Assembly (NCBI RefSeq): GCF_003130405.1
Contig: NZ_QEAS01000009.1
Location: 99,272-138,548 of the forward strand
Reading direction: 5' to 3'
Source of the DNA: Pararcticibacter amylolyticus
GTDB lineage: Bacteria; Bacteroidota; Bacteroidia; Sphingobacteriales; Sphingobacteriaceae
Length of the DNA: 39,277 nt
Below are positions 1-6,863 of the stretch, in pieces (position 1 is the stretch's first letter; every line of letters starts with the position of its first letter). The notes beneath the pieces were generated by a model that saw only the letters and a program-made list of their open reading frames with translations, did no database searches and was not told the origin of the DNA. A program made the translations under genes and the position numbers.

Positions 1-446
1 TTACTTGTGATGTCTCCCGACCTGAGAAACAATAGAATGCAGACTCTTTATTGCTGCTTAAAGAGAATAGCGGACACGTACATGCGATTCGGCATGTATA
101 ACATAAATAAAATTTTAGTCGTAAACAGGTCTATAACAGGCCCCGGCGATTAAGAAAACAGCTCGGGGCTTACTTAATAAAGTCTTTACTGCTTTTAAGA
201 AAAGAGTAACGTAAAGAACAACAGCAATACCCCTGATCAGGTGATCCTGAGTCACCCGTCAGCAGCCGGAGTATATATGTTGTTTGATGCTTACTCATAT
301 TTCAAATTTCTACCATTAAAAAGACATAAGCAAGCACTTTGTTCTATCGCAATAGTTTTTTTACAATTGCCATGGTCTTTAGTATAGGTTATGTTCGGTG
401 TCAAATGGCTGACGGAGAACAATATTCAAAAAAGAAAACGGAGGTA
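1..446. other. Gene-poor stretch with several small hairpins
   Basis: No convincing coding frame is seen; short open frames here have no recognisable product, and the longest (339-596) runs antisense into idi. The stretch holds several inverted repeats: TACATGC/GCATGTA at 79-85 and 92-98, AGGCCCCG/CGGGGCTT (one G-U pair) at 138-145 and 164-171, TCTTTAC/GTAAAGA at 183-189 and 211-217, and GGTGA/TCACC at 240-244 and 252-256. They could be parts of a structured RNA, or terminators for a gene left of the window, or chance. No poly-T tract follows any of them, so none is called as a terminator. Confidence 0.4.
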
Positions 447-983
447 TCACTTGTACAAAGCCGCAACTTTATCAAATACCATGCGAAACCAGTAGGTGTA
501 CTGCTCCGGGTTGAGTTTTATATCTTCACTGATTTCATCGAGGTGCATATACTTCCACGCTGCTACTTCATCATGATTTATTTCCGGCTCTCCTGAAAAG
601 GAACCGGCATAAACGTGATCAAATTCATACTCATACATACCACTGCCTAATTCAGCTTTATAGATAAAGCTAAATAATTTATGAAAAGTACTATCTATGC
701 CCATTTCTTCTTTTAACCGGCGCCGGGCGGCATCTTCTGTCAGCTCCCCCGGACGGGGATGGCTGCAGCAGGTGTTTGACCATAGTCCCGGAGAATGATA
801 CTTACCGAAAGCCCGTTGCTGCAGTAACATTTCCTCTTTCTCATTAAAAAGAAACACGGAGAACGCGCGATGTAATTTGGCCTGTTCATGGGCCGCTTGC
901 TTTTCCATTGTTCCCACTACTCTGTCATTGGTATCTACCAGTATCACTTCTTCATAAGAAAGAATATTTTTGAGAGTATCCAT
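447..983 (-). CDS. idi: Isopentenyl-diphosphate Delta-isomerase, type 1 (Nudix)
   Basis: Interconverts isopentenyl diphosphate and dimethylallyl diphosphate, the two C5 building blocks of isoprenoids (menaquinone, undecaprenol, carotenoids), in the cytoplasm. At 178 aa it has the usual length of the bacterial type 1 enzyme. The active-site segment NTCCSHPRPGE lies at residues 70-80; Cys73 aligns with the catalytic cysteine in the C-x-H-P motif. His32 and His38 (HEQAKLHRAF) match the metal ligands, the Nudix helix is AARRRLKEEMGID at 85-97, and the EYEFDHVY block at 118-125 carries the second catalytic glutamate. The ATG start gives the expected N-terminus. The gene stands alone, with 599 bases to the next gene upstream. 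No clear promoter of the TAnnTTTG type was seen. Assignment is secure by motif. Confidence 0.95.
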   Translation of the reverse strand: MDTLKNILSYEEVILVDTNDRVVGTMEKQAAHEQAKLHRAFSVFLFNEKEEMLLQQRAFGKYHSPGLWSNTCCSHPRPGELTEDAARRRLKEEMGIDSTFHKLFSFIYKAELGSGMYEYEFDHVYAGSFSGEPEINHDEVAAWKYMHLDEISEDIKLNPEQYTYWFRMVFDKVAALYK

Positions 984-1190
984 AGCTTCAAATCTGCAGT
1001 AAAATCACCGAACTTTTATTTCTTGTGTTTAATACTGTAATAATAATCTGCAATCTACTATATTTAATTTAACCCATGGTTCGCTTTAACCAGCAATATT
1101 CTACAGAGGTAATTATTTATTGGTAGTGGCATAACTTTGTTTGTCCTAGTTTCGTTCGGGTTGGCTCCTGATTGGCTTCGGAGCTGAAAG

Positions 1191-1234
1191 GCTTTTGAAA
1201 CGCTTTCGAGACGCTCTTGCAACGCTTTCGATTC
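1191..1234. repeat. Four degenerate 11-bp tandem repeats
   Basis: Four consecutive 11-base units: GCTTTTGAAAC, GCTTTCGAGAC, GCTCTTGCAAC and GCTTTCGATTC. The first two positions and the TTG/TCG core are constant. The same phase appears to continue rightward as two copies of a 22-base unit beginning GACGC (1246 and 1268). Function is unknown. Confidence 0.75.
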
Positions 1235-1244
1235 GGAAATTTGG

Positions 1245-1280
1245 CGACGCCGCAGCGTCGGGTGAGCGACGCTGTAGCGT
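1245..1280. repeat. Two tandem short hairpins, 22-bp period
   Basis: CGACGC-CGCA-GCGTCG (1245-1260) is a perfect 6-4-6 hairpin. It is followed 22 bases later by CGACGC-TGTA-GCGT (1267-1280), a decayed copy. The 22-base spacing is twice the 11-base period of the adjoining array, so the two are probably parts of one repeat. Confidence 0.55.
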
Positions 1281-1515
1281 TACAGATCAGAGGCCAGTCA
1301 GGAGACTATCGGGAGCCGGTCCGAAGCCGTATTTTGTTGCATGAAAAAGATGGTAAAAAGCTAATTTTTTACTTTACCCAACCCGTACAATGGATTTAAT
1401 TTAATAAGCAGAGCAGAAGTCTCAGGCTCGTCGTTTAATGCACTGTGATCAGCTCGTTCAGAAAGCCCCGAAATTCAAGATTAAGACACGGAACACATTA
1501 TAGTCCATAAAAGCG

Positions 1516-1541
1516 AAAAATCCGCTATTCTGCGGATTTTT
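1516..1541. terminator. Bidirectional intrinsic terminator
   Basis: AAAAATCCGC-TATTCT-GCGGATTTTT is a perfect 10-bp inverted repeat with flanking A and T runs on both strands. It lies 41 bases past the stop codon of the T9SS-sorted protein gene (minus strand) and would also end any plus-strand transcript from the repeat region. Confidence 0.8.
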
Positions 1542-1582
1542 GCGTAATTATATTCTCTTAATCGTCAGACCTCTTATGTTCA

Positions 1583-4003
1583 TTAATACTTAATTACAAA
1601 ATACCCGGTCTGTTTTTTGAGCTCCAGGCTCTTCATATATTCTATAATGTAGAAATAGGTCCCTTCCGGAAGATTACCTTTATCTTTTGTCGTGCCGGTA
1701 AAACTTTCCGCATCAGCCGGAGAAGTAGGATCAAGTGTATTGTAATTTCTGCTCTCAAAAATCGGAACTCCGTTTCTGTTTACTATCATCAAATGATGCT
1801 CGGGGTACTTAACCAGTCCTTCTATTCTTAAAAGATCATTTACACCGTCACCATTTGGAGTGAGAACCTGACTTACCACAATATCCCGTGATGAAGGATC
1901 GCCAACCGACACCTCAAAACTTGCCTGTGCAGGAAGATAATCCTTATCACCAGGCTGATTAACTGTAATAGTAGCTAAACCGATTCCCTGTGGTATGAGT
2001 GTAGTACCTTCCACTTTTACAACAAAAGGATTAGAAGTTTCCAGTTTTAATTCGAGAGGTGCTGTGGTGGTTGCTGCCGGGGAATAACGGCTGCCAAACC
2101 TTTCCATCTCAACCATATCTTTATATGTTAATATTTGCGTAGCCTTATGGACAACAAGTGTTTTAGTGGTTTGGGCGGAAGTATATGTAGCGTCCTCTAT
2201 ATGAGAAGCTGTGATTTCTGTAGAACCAGCGCCAACTATATGAATCCGGCCATGAGAATCTATAGTAGCTACATCTGTATTGCTACTGGTGAATGTAATG
2301 ATCTCAGGACTATTACTAACAGCTGTAACTAAGAAATCATTATCCAGGAACGTTTTCTCAAATACTCCGTCGAGATCAATCACAGCGTGCAATTTATCCG
2401 CTACTACAACCAATTTCAGGATATCGCTTTCATCACTTGTATTTCCGGCCCGGTCTGTAGCAGTAACTGTTATATTATGAGTATCATCACTTAGCTGAGA
2501 TTGAAAAGTATATCTCCAATAACCTTTATCGTCCGCAAGTACCTCACCATCTTTCCGTCCGTCGGCCCGTACTTCTACCGTCGAAAAAGCTTCTGCCTGC
2601 CCATGAACGGTAGGATAACTCGTGTTAACAACCGTTTCACCATATTCAACGGTTACATCTTCCGCCACAGGAAGTCCTGGTTTGTCCGGCTCAACTGTAT
2701 CAATGATAACTTTCACTTCAGTGCTTTCACTACTATTCCCGGCTTTATCCGTTACTTTAATTTTTGCATTTCTTTCACCATCAAGCAATGCAGGGATGAT
2801 GGTTATCTCCCATTTCCCGTTTTCATCAGCAGTTACTGGCCCATACGACACACCGTCAATAATTACCACTGCGGTGGCTCCCGCCTCAGTCACTCCACCG
2901 TAAGTGGGGGTATTATCCGGACAGTAGCCGTTTGCCGGAATGACCGGTGGGGCTGGAATGGATGGGTTCTTAGTGTCTACAATAGCATTAAAAGGTGCGC
3001 TATACTGGCTCAGATTGGAAGCAAGATCCAGTGCAGTTGCCGTTAAGACATAAGTATTATCCGCTAACACAGGAATAAATGTATAAGTCCAGTTGCCATT
3101 AGCATCTGCTGTTAGTTCTGTGCGTTTTGCTCCATTTATATACAGCCTTACAGTAGAATTAGGTTCAGACGTTCCTGTTACTACAGGTTTATTTATGGGA
3201 GTATAGCCTGCCCCGTTCAACCCTGTAAGTGTTTTTATATCAGGAGGAAGTGCCGTAAAATCTACAATAAACTTTTTCTCATTGCTGAGAGAACTGATAT
3301 TTCCATAACTATCTGTTGCTGTGGCAGTAAGAACATACTCCTTTTCAGCAAGTGCTGTTGCAAATGTATACGTCCAGTATCCACTTGGTCTTGTCGTTAC
3401 CTCCGCTAATTTTACTCCATCAAGATACAAAGTTAAAAGAGAATTTGGGTCAGCTGAGCCACTGACAGAGGGTTGTTTTTCCTGCGTATATCCCAGGGAA
3501 TTTAATTTTGATATAGAAGTAATAGTTGGCTTGGGCGGTTCTGCGCTACTGAATGTGATATCGGAATTGCCTGAGGCACTGCCCGGGCTACCCAGGTTAT
3601 CAGTTGCCGAAATAGCATACGCAACCGGTGCGTTGGGATCTGATGAAGTCATCGTACGCACGGCGTCCCATGTATCTATTCCAGTGTTTGTTACTAAAGC
3701 CGTTTGTCCGGCAATCGTAACTACCGGCGTTTGCGTAACGCCAACGGTATTAAACTTAACAGTTACCTGATCTCCAGGCTTCGCTTTTCCGTTGCTGGGA
3801 TTAGTGGTAAAAAATTCAATGCCGGTAATAACCGCCCCTGAAGTCAGTGTCTCAGCGTGTACAATATTAACCGCGCAGCTCAGCCAAAGAGCCAGGAAGC
3901 CAAGTATTTTGCTGAAACGTTTAACACAGACATTTGAATATTTGTACAATTCTTTCCGAACGATCAGACATAGCATGGTAAAAGTGTGTATCATATTATT
4001 CAT
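1583..4003 (-). CDS. Secreted multi-Ig-repeat protein with T9SS type B (gliding-associated) C-terminal domain
   Basis: Probably a cell-surface or secreted adhesin-like protein exported by the type IX secretion system. After a long N-terminus, a hydrophobic segment ends near residue 50 (SCAVNIVHAE, signal-peptide-like). About four Ig-like repeats of 90-100 aa follow (roughly residues 155-535), each with the pattern P-x-V-x-G-x-A-x-P-N-S, G-x-W-x-Y-T-F and TATD-x-x-GN. They are followed by a BIG2-like domain (about 540-620) and another all-beta module. The final 105 residues carry the type B sorting domain signature: LTPNGDGVND, I-x-GL-x-x-YP, NRNGVPIFES and LPEGTYFYII. The N-terminal stretch before the signal is longer than usual, so a later start is possible. 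It is a stand-alone gene with its own terminator. The ligand is unknown. Confidence 0.85.
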   Translation of the reverse strand: MNNMIHTFTMLCLIVRKELYKYSNVCVKRFSKILGFLALWLSCAVNIVHAETLTSGAVITGIEFFTTNPSNGKAKPGDQVTVKFNTVGVTQTPVVTIAGQTALVTNTGIDTWDAVRTMTSSDPNAPVAYAISATDNLGSPGSASGNSDITFSSAEPPKPTITSISKLNSLGYTQEKQPSVSGSADPNSLLTLYLDGVKLAEVTTRPSGYWTYTFATALAEKEYVLTATATDSYGNISSLSNEKKFIVDFTALPPDIKTLTGLNGAGYTPINKPVVTGTSEPNSTVRLYINGAKRTELTADANGNWTYTFIPVLADNTYVLTATALDLASNLSQYSAPFNAIVDTKNPSIPAPPVIPANGYCPDNTPTYGGVTEAGATAVVIIDGVSYGPVTADENGKWEITIIPALLDGERNAKIKVTDKAGNSSESTEVKVIIDTVEPDKPGLPVAEDVTVEYGETVVNTSYPTVHGQAEAFSTVEVRADGRKDGEVLADDKGYWRYTFQSQLSDDTHNITVTATDRAGNTSDESDILKLVVVADKLHAVIDLDGVFEKTFLDNDFLVTAVSNSPEIITFTSSNTDVATIDSHGRIHIVGAGSTEITASHIEDATYTSAQTTKTLVVHKATQILTYKDMVEMERFGSRYSPAATTTAPLELKLETSNPFVVKVEGTTLIPQGIGLATITVNQPGDKDYLPAQASFEVSVGDPSSRDIVVSQVLTPNGDGVNDLLRIEGLVKYPEHHLMIVNRNGVPIFESRNYNTLDPTSPADAESFTGTTKDKGNLPEGTYFYIIEYMKSLELKKQTGYFVIKY

Positions 4004-4253
4004 CAGGCGAAACTTCTTGCCTGATCTTTTTACTGAGAAAAAGAGAAAAGGTTACGTTTTTAATCCAGGATTTTGTGCCGGACAATAAAGTGAGGAATTC
4101 CTGAATATTTTATTCCTGCATAGGGGATATGCACTGCGAGACTGTATTAATCAAAACATGAATGGAGACACCTTCTAATATAGAGTTCGAATATGTATCA
4201 TTTATTTATATATCAAACACTTAAAATGCAACACGTAGCAAAGAGAGAGCTAC
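4004..4253. other. Upstream region of the T9SS protein gene, no feature recognised
   Basis: AT-rich sequence between the start of the Ig-repeat gene and a possible small ORF. No repeat, terminator or convincing promoter was recognised on either strand. Confidence 0.4.
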
Positions 4254-4388
4254 TTATACTATCTGCCGGCGTTCCGGAGTGTCGATTGCTTCTTCCGGGG
4301 CCGCTCTTCTTTTACTAACAGAGGCAATTGCTGATATTAAAACAGAACAGATTATAGATGGAATCCGATCCTCTCTCACGAAAACCAT
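4254..4388 (-). CDS. Possible small membrane protein or gene remnant (44 aa)
   Basis: An ATG overlaps the end of the YciI-like gene by 13 bases in another frame and opens a 44-residue frame. It has a hydrophobic stretch (IPSIICSVLISAIASV, residues 9-24) followed by a basic stop-transfer-like KRR and a charged tail ending PERRQIV. This is the layout of a single-pass small membrane protein, or of the last helix and tail of a truncated transporter. Overlap with the upstream stop suggests translational coupling if it is real. No family is recognised, and a chance frame is quite possible. Confidence 0.3.
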   Translation of the reverse strand: MVFVREDRIPSIICSVLISAIASVSKRRAAPEEAIDTPERRQIV

Positions 4389-4657
4389 ACTGGTTCCCGG
4401 AAGGAGACTGTATTAATTACATTTAGCATTCCGGCTTTAACCGCAGGATCGTCTCTGATAATTCTCCTGAAGTCTTCATCTGAACATACAGCCAGAACAA
4501 GAAATAGTCCCGGATTGCCTGATATTTGACTATAGAACATTGTTTGATTAGGCTTTCCAATCTGTTCATAGTATTTCCTATGATCGGGGAAATGCTCAAA
4601 AGAGAGTGTTTTATCAGCAGATCTCTGCATCCAGACTGCAACATAATGAGGTAGCAT
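4376..4657 (-). CDS. YciI-like (YCII-related domain) small protein
   Basis: A 93-residue protein with the YCII-related fold pattern: an N-terminal strand (MLPHYVAVWM), a central strand (GLFLVLAVCSDEDFRRII) and the typical ending DDPAVKAGMLNVINTVSFREP, which resembles the DP-x-V-x-A-G-L segment of YciI proteins. These small cytoplasmic proteins are ferredoxin-like; some carry a His-Asp pair, but no enzymatic role can be assigned here. It lies 96 bases downstream of the hxlR gene on the same strand and may be cotranscribed. Short inverted repeats in the gap (GACAT-CCCT-ATGTC at 4707-4720 and ATTGT-TT-ACAAT near 4680) could instead mark its own promoter. Confidence 0.7.
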   Translation of the reverse strand: MLPHYVAVWMQRSADKTLSFEHFPDHRKYYEQIGKPNQTMFYSQISGNPGLFLVLAVCSDEDFRRIIRDDPAVKAGMLNVINTVSFREPVWFS

Positions 4658-4753
4658 AAAGGGGGTCGTTTCTATTGTTTACAATACAAATGAACGGGAC
4701 ATTAGTGACATCCCTATGTCAACAGAAACATACCGGTGATGCTTAATCTTTTA

Positions 4754-5167
4754 TTATTCTTTTATATGCTGAGTATAGAGCTTCTCTCTTATTTTTTCCA
4801 GCCCCGTCATCTTATTTTCTTTAACTCCTCCCAGAATAATCTCTTTTCCAGGATTCAAATCATCTGAAGCATACTTATCAGACCACAACCCGACCTCTAT
4901 GATAACCGGAAGAAGATCTATCCCTTTCTCTGTCAGGCTGTAAATGATCTTCTGTTTGTGTTTCCCGTCTTTTTGCTTGGTAATAAACCTTTCTCTTTCA
5001 AGCATCGCTAGCCTGTCAGCCAGGATGTTTGTAGATATCCCCTCCTTCGACATCAAAAATTCATTATAATATCTTTTGTTGAAAAACATCATGTCGCGAA
5101 TAATCAGAAGAGTCCATTTATCGCCAAATATTTCCAGTCCAAAATTAAGGGGACAATCCGACCTCAT
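4754..5167 (-). CDS. HxlR-family winged-helix transcriptional regulator
   Basis: A 137-residue DNA-binding regulator. The whole chain matches HxlR: MRSDCPLNFGLEIFGDKWT at the start, then LLIIRDMMFF, the recognition region EGISTNILADRLAMLE, and the wing KQKIIYSLTEKGIDLLPVI. Cys5 occupies the position of the redox-sensing cysteine found in several HxlR regulators (HypR, YodB). That similarity hints at thiol or electrophile sensing, but this is inference. The frame is open to a GTG at 5173; the ATG at 5167 gives the family-typical N-terminus. Its promoter faces the fabF promoter and the two share TTGCAA-containing elements, so it probably represses both itself and fabF. Confidence 0.88.
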   Translation of the reverse strand: MRSDCPLNFGLEIFGDKWTLLIIRDMMFFNKRYYNEFLMSKEGISTNILADRLAMLERERFITKQKDGKHKQKIIYSLTEKGIDLLPVIIEVGLWSDKYASDDLNPGKEIILGGVKENKMTGLEKIREKLYTQHIKE

Positions 5168-5186
5168 ATACACTTCAATAAACCAC

Positions 5187-5218
5187 TTGCAAAAATAAAT
5201 TAGTTTTCCCTATATTTG
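5187..5218 (+). promoter_or_regulatory. fabF promoter (TTG-N21-TATATTTG)
   Basis: TTG at 5187-5189 and TATATTTG at 5211-5218 match the Bacteroidota -33/-7 consensus. Initiation is expected near 5225, giving a leader of about 23 bases before the ATG at 5248. Confidence 0.75.
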
Positions 5219-5221
5219 CAA
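5190..5221 (-). promoter_or_regulatory. hxlR promoter (TTG-N21-TATTTTTG)
   Basis: On the minus strand, TTG (5221-5219) and TATTTTTG (5197-5190) have the same 21-base spacing as the opposing fabF promoter. Initiation is expected near 5183, about 16 bases ahead of the ATG at 5167, which supports that start. Confidence 0.7.
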
Positions 5222-5247
5222 CCACTTGCAAAAAAAAAGCAGTTAAT

Positions 5248-6489
5248 ATGAAACGAGTAGTCGTAACAGGTATGGGAGCAGTCACCCCTATAGGGAATGA
5301 TGTTCCAGCTTTTTGGAATAATCTCGTAACAGGTAAAAGCGGGGCCGCCAGGATCACTAAGTTTGATCCATCAGCATTCAGAACGCAAATCGCATGCGAG
5401 CTTAAAGGCTTCAATCCCCTTGAATATCTGGACCGCAGTGAGATTAAACGCACAGATCCATTTACTCAGTACGCCCTGGCTGCAGCCGCTCAGGCAGTAA
5501 GGGATTCCGGGCTTGATTTTAAAGCGATGAATCCCTATGATACAGGCGTCATTTGGGGCTCGGGACAGGGAGGTATGCTTACATTTGAAGAGCAGGTTAT
5601 GAATTATGCTTCTGATATGTCAAGGCCAGGATTCAGTCCGTTTTTTGTCCCAAAGCTCATTGCTAATATGGCTTCAGGAATGATAGCCATAAAATATGGT
5701 CTTAAAGGCATAAATTACACTACAGTGTCCGCTTGCTCAACCTCCAATACGGCTATCATGGATGCTCTCAATTACATCAGATGGGGAAAAGCAAAAGTAA
5801 TCCTGACAGGAGGATCCGAAGCTCCGGTAACAGCGGCATCTGTTGGGGGTTTTTCGGCAATGAAAGCGATGACAGTACAAAATCATCAGCCGGAGAGAGC
5901 CTGCAGGCCCTTTGATTCTGCAAGAGACGGATTTTTAATGGGTGAAGGATCGGGCGCTCTGGTTCTGGAAGAATATGAACATGCTGTGGCAAGAAATGCC
6001 CCGATATATGCGGAGGTTGCCGGTGCTGCGATGACTGCAGATGCCTACCATATGACAGCAACTCATCCGGAGGGAGAAGGTGCTTATATGGCAATGAAAT
6101 TTGCCCTTGAAGATGCAGGCTTGCTGCCCGACGATGTAGACTACTTAAACGCTCATGCAACCTCTACTCCTGTAGGGGACATAAGTGAGTTGAAGGCAAT
6201 AGCAAAGTTGTTCGGGGGAAAGAAGAAACGCCTGAAAGTCAGTGCTACCAAATCAATGACGGGGCATTTGCTGGGAGCAGCGGGGGCCATTGAAGCAATT
6301 GCCTGTATACTGGCTATCAGGAACTCTGTCATTCCTCCTACCATAAACCTTTTAAATCCGGATTCCGCCATTCCTGAGCAGATTGATATTATAAAACAGA
6401 ATGCATTGGAAACAACAGTGGATGTAGCAATGAGCAACACATTTGGATTTGGCGGACATAATGGAATTGTTGTTTTCAGAAAAGTTTAA
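5248..6489 (+). CDS. fabF: Beta-ketoacyl-ACP synthase II (FabF type), regulator-linked copy
   Basis: Condenses malonyl-ACP with acyl-ACP in fatty acid elongation (cytoplasmic FAS II). At 413 aa it has the usual KAS II length. The Cys-His-His active site is complete: Cys163 (TVSACSTSN), His303 (NAHATSTPVGD) and His340 (SATKSMTGHLLGAAG), with the C-terminal NTFGFGGHNG loop at 398-406. It is not beside acpP, fabD or fabG, as a housekeeping fabF often is, but alone behind an HxlR-controlled divergent promoter. It may therefore be a second, inducible ketosynthase that adjusts lipid composition, or one for a specialised acyl product. Whether the genome holds another fabF cannot be seen here. A separate promoter-terminator unit lies 43 bases downstream. 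Confidence 0.93.
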   Translation: MKRVVVTGMGAVTPIGNDVPAFWNNLVTGKSGAARITKFDPSAFRTQIACELKGFNPLEYLDRSEIKRTDPFTQYALAAAAQAVRDSGLDFKAMNPYDTGVIWGSGQGGMLTFEEQVMNYASDMSRPGFSPFFVPKLIANMASGMIAIKYGLKGINYTTVSACSTSNTAIMDALNYIRWGKAKVILTGGSEAPVTAASVGGFSAMKAMTVQNHQPERACRPFDSARDGFLMGEGSGALVLEEYEHAVARNAPIYAEVAGAAMTADAYHMTATHPEGEGAYMAMKFALEDAGLLPDDVDYLNAHATSTPVGDISELKAIAKLFGGKKKRLKVSATKSMTGHLLGAAGAIEAIACILAIRNSVIPPTINLLNPDSAIPEQIDIIKQNALETTVDVAMSNTFGFGGHNGIVVFRKV

Positions 6490-6531
6490 GGGATGATACC
6501 GTATATAACGAAAAATAATTAATAAAAGGTA

Positions 6532-6562
6532 TTGACTTTGTTTCTATAAAGTCTTACCTTTG
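6532..6562 (+). promoter_or_regulatory. Strong consensus promoter (TTG-N20-TACCTTTG)
   Basis: TTG at 6532-6534 and TACCTTTG at 6555-6562 with 20-base spacing fit the Bacteroidota consensus on all fixed positions. No open reading frame follows before a terminator about 20-50 bases later. Confidence 0.7.
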
Positions 6563-6568
6563 TACTGA

Positions 6569-6617
6569 TAAGGTTTAGGTGCTCCGTTCGTGCTCATCAC
6601 AGCGGGGCTTTTTTTTT
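6569..6617 (+). ncRNA. Putative ~50-nt small RNA ending in an intrinsic terminator
   Basis: From the expected start near 6569, only about 50 bases are transcribed before a terminator: GCTCCG (6581-6586) pairs with CGGGGC (6603-6608, one G-U pair), followed by nine T (6609-6617). The 16-base loop, containing CTCATCAC, is the longest unpaired stretch. The unit has a promoter and terminator but no frame longer than a few codons. It may be a small regulatory RNA, or simply a terminator for fabF that happens to follow a promoter-like sequence. No known RNA family is recognised. Confidence 0.45.
6581..6617 (+). terminator. Intrinsic terminator (6-bp stem, nine T)
   Basis: GCTCCG/CGGGGC stem and an uninterrupted run of nine T. 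It ends the putative small RNA and any read-through from fabF. Confidence 0.75.
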
Positions 6618-6863
6618 AAGATAAACTCTCATTCTCAAAGTTCTGTCAGAACCTGGTACTCTTGTGATCTTCTCAAAAACAACGCTTATCGCTTTCTGAG
6701 TTAGATGCTCCATAATTGATAAATATTCAGATGCCCCCCTTTAATATAACAATACTCATGCACGAATATTTATATTAAACCGATGTAAATTTCTGAAAAC
6801 TAGGGCAATAAAAAAATAGCAATTCGAGCCAAACTAAAACGATATTTAATGGCAATAAGACCA

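Larger units (their letters stand above)
984..1582. other. Gene-poor stretch with tandem repeat, possible plus-strand transcript and terminator
   Basis: No credible gene; the plus-strand frame 1217-1399 consists largely of repeat sequence. Three things are visible: a TAACTTTG box at 1132-1139 on the plus strand (good Bacteroidota -7 element, but no matching -33 TTG), a degenerate 11-bp repeat array starting at 1191, and a bidirectional terminator at 1516-1541. Together they could bound a non-coding transcript of about 400 bases, which is inference only. Confidence 0.4.
5181..5234. promoter_or_regulatory. Shared hxlR/fabF operator: repeated TTGCAA elements
   Basis: AACCACTTGCAAAAA occurs twice, at 5181-5195 and 5220-5234, 39 bases apart. 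The second copy is also half of a perfect inverted repeat, TTTGCAA-CCAC-TTGCAAA (5215-5232). These elements contain the -33 and -7 boxes of both divergent promoters. Binding of HxlR here is inferred from position; it would be expected to block polymerase in both directions. Confidence 0.65.
6490..6863. other. Intergenic region with a compact transcription unit
   Basis: Between fabF and the convergent araC-type gene. Its left part holds the promoter and terminator of a putative short RNA (6532-6617). The rest (6618-6863) shows no coding frame or strong repeat. Confidence 0.5.

Noticed and set aside
138-171. Hairpin as an intrinsic terminator
   Set aside because: No T run follows on either strand and no gene ends next to it within the window.
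339-596. 85-residue plus-strand frame
   Set aside because: Its second half is antisense to idi, which is certain; the first half has no recognisable feature.
1217-1399. 60-residue plus-strand frame over the tandem repeats
   Set aside because: Its sequence is mostly translated repeat DNA and the rest shows no protein-like pattern.
2135-3770. Several long plus-strand frames opposite the Ig-repeat gene
   Set aside because: They are complements of a repetitive coding sequence; the minus-strand frame has clear domain signatures.
4423-4644. 73-residue frame inside the YciI-like gene, same strand
   Set aside because: It lies wholly within the better supported YciI-like frame, which carries family motifs.
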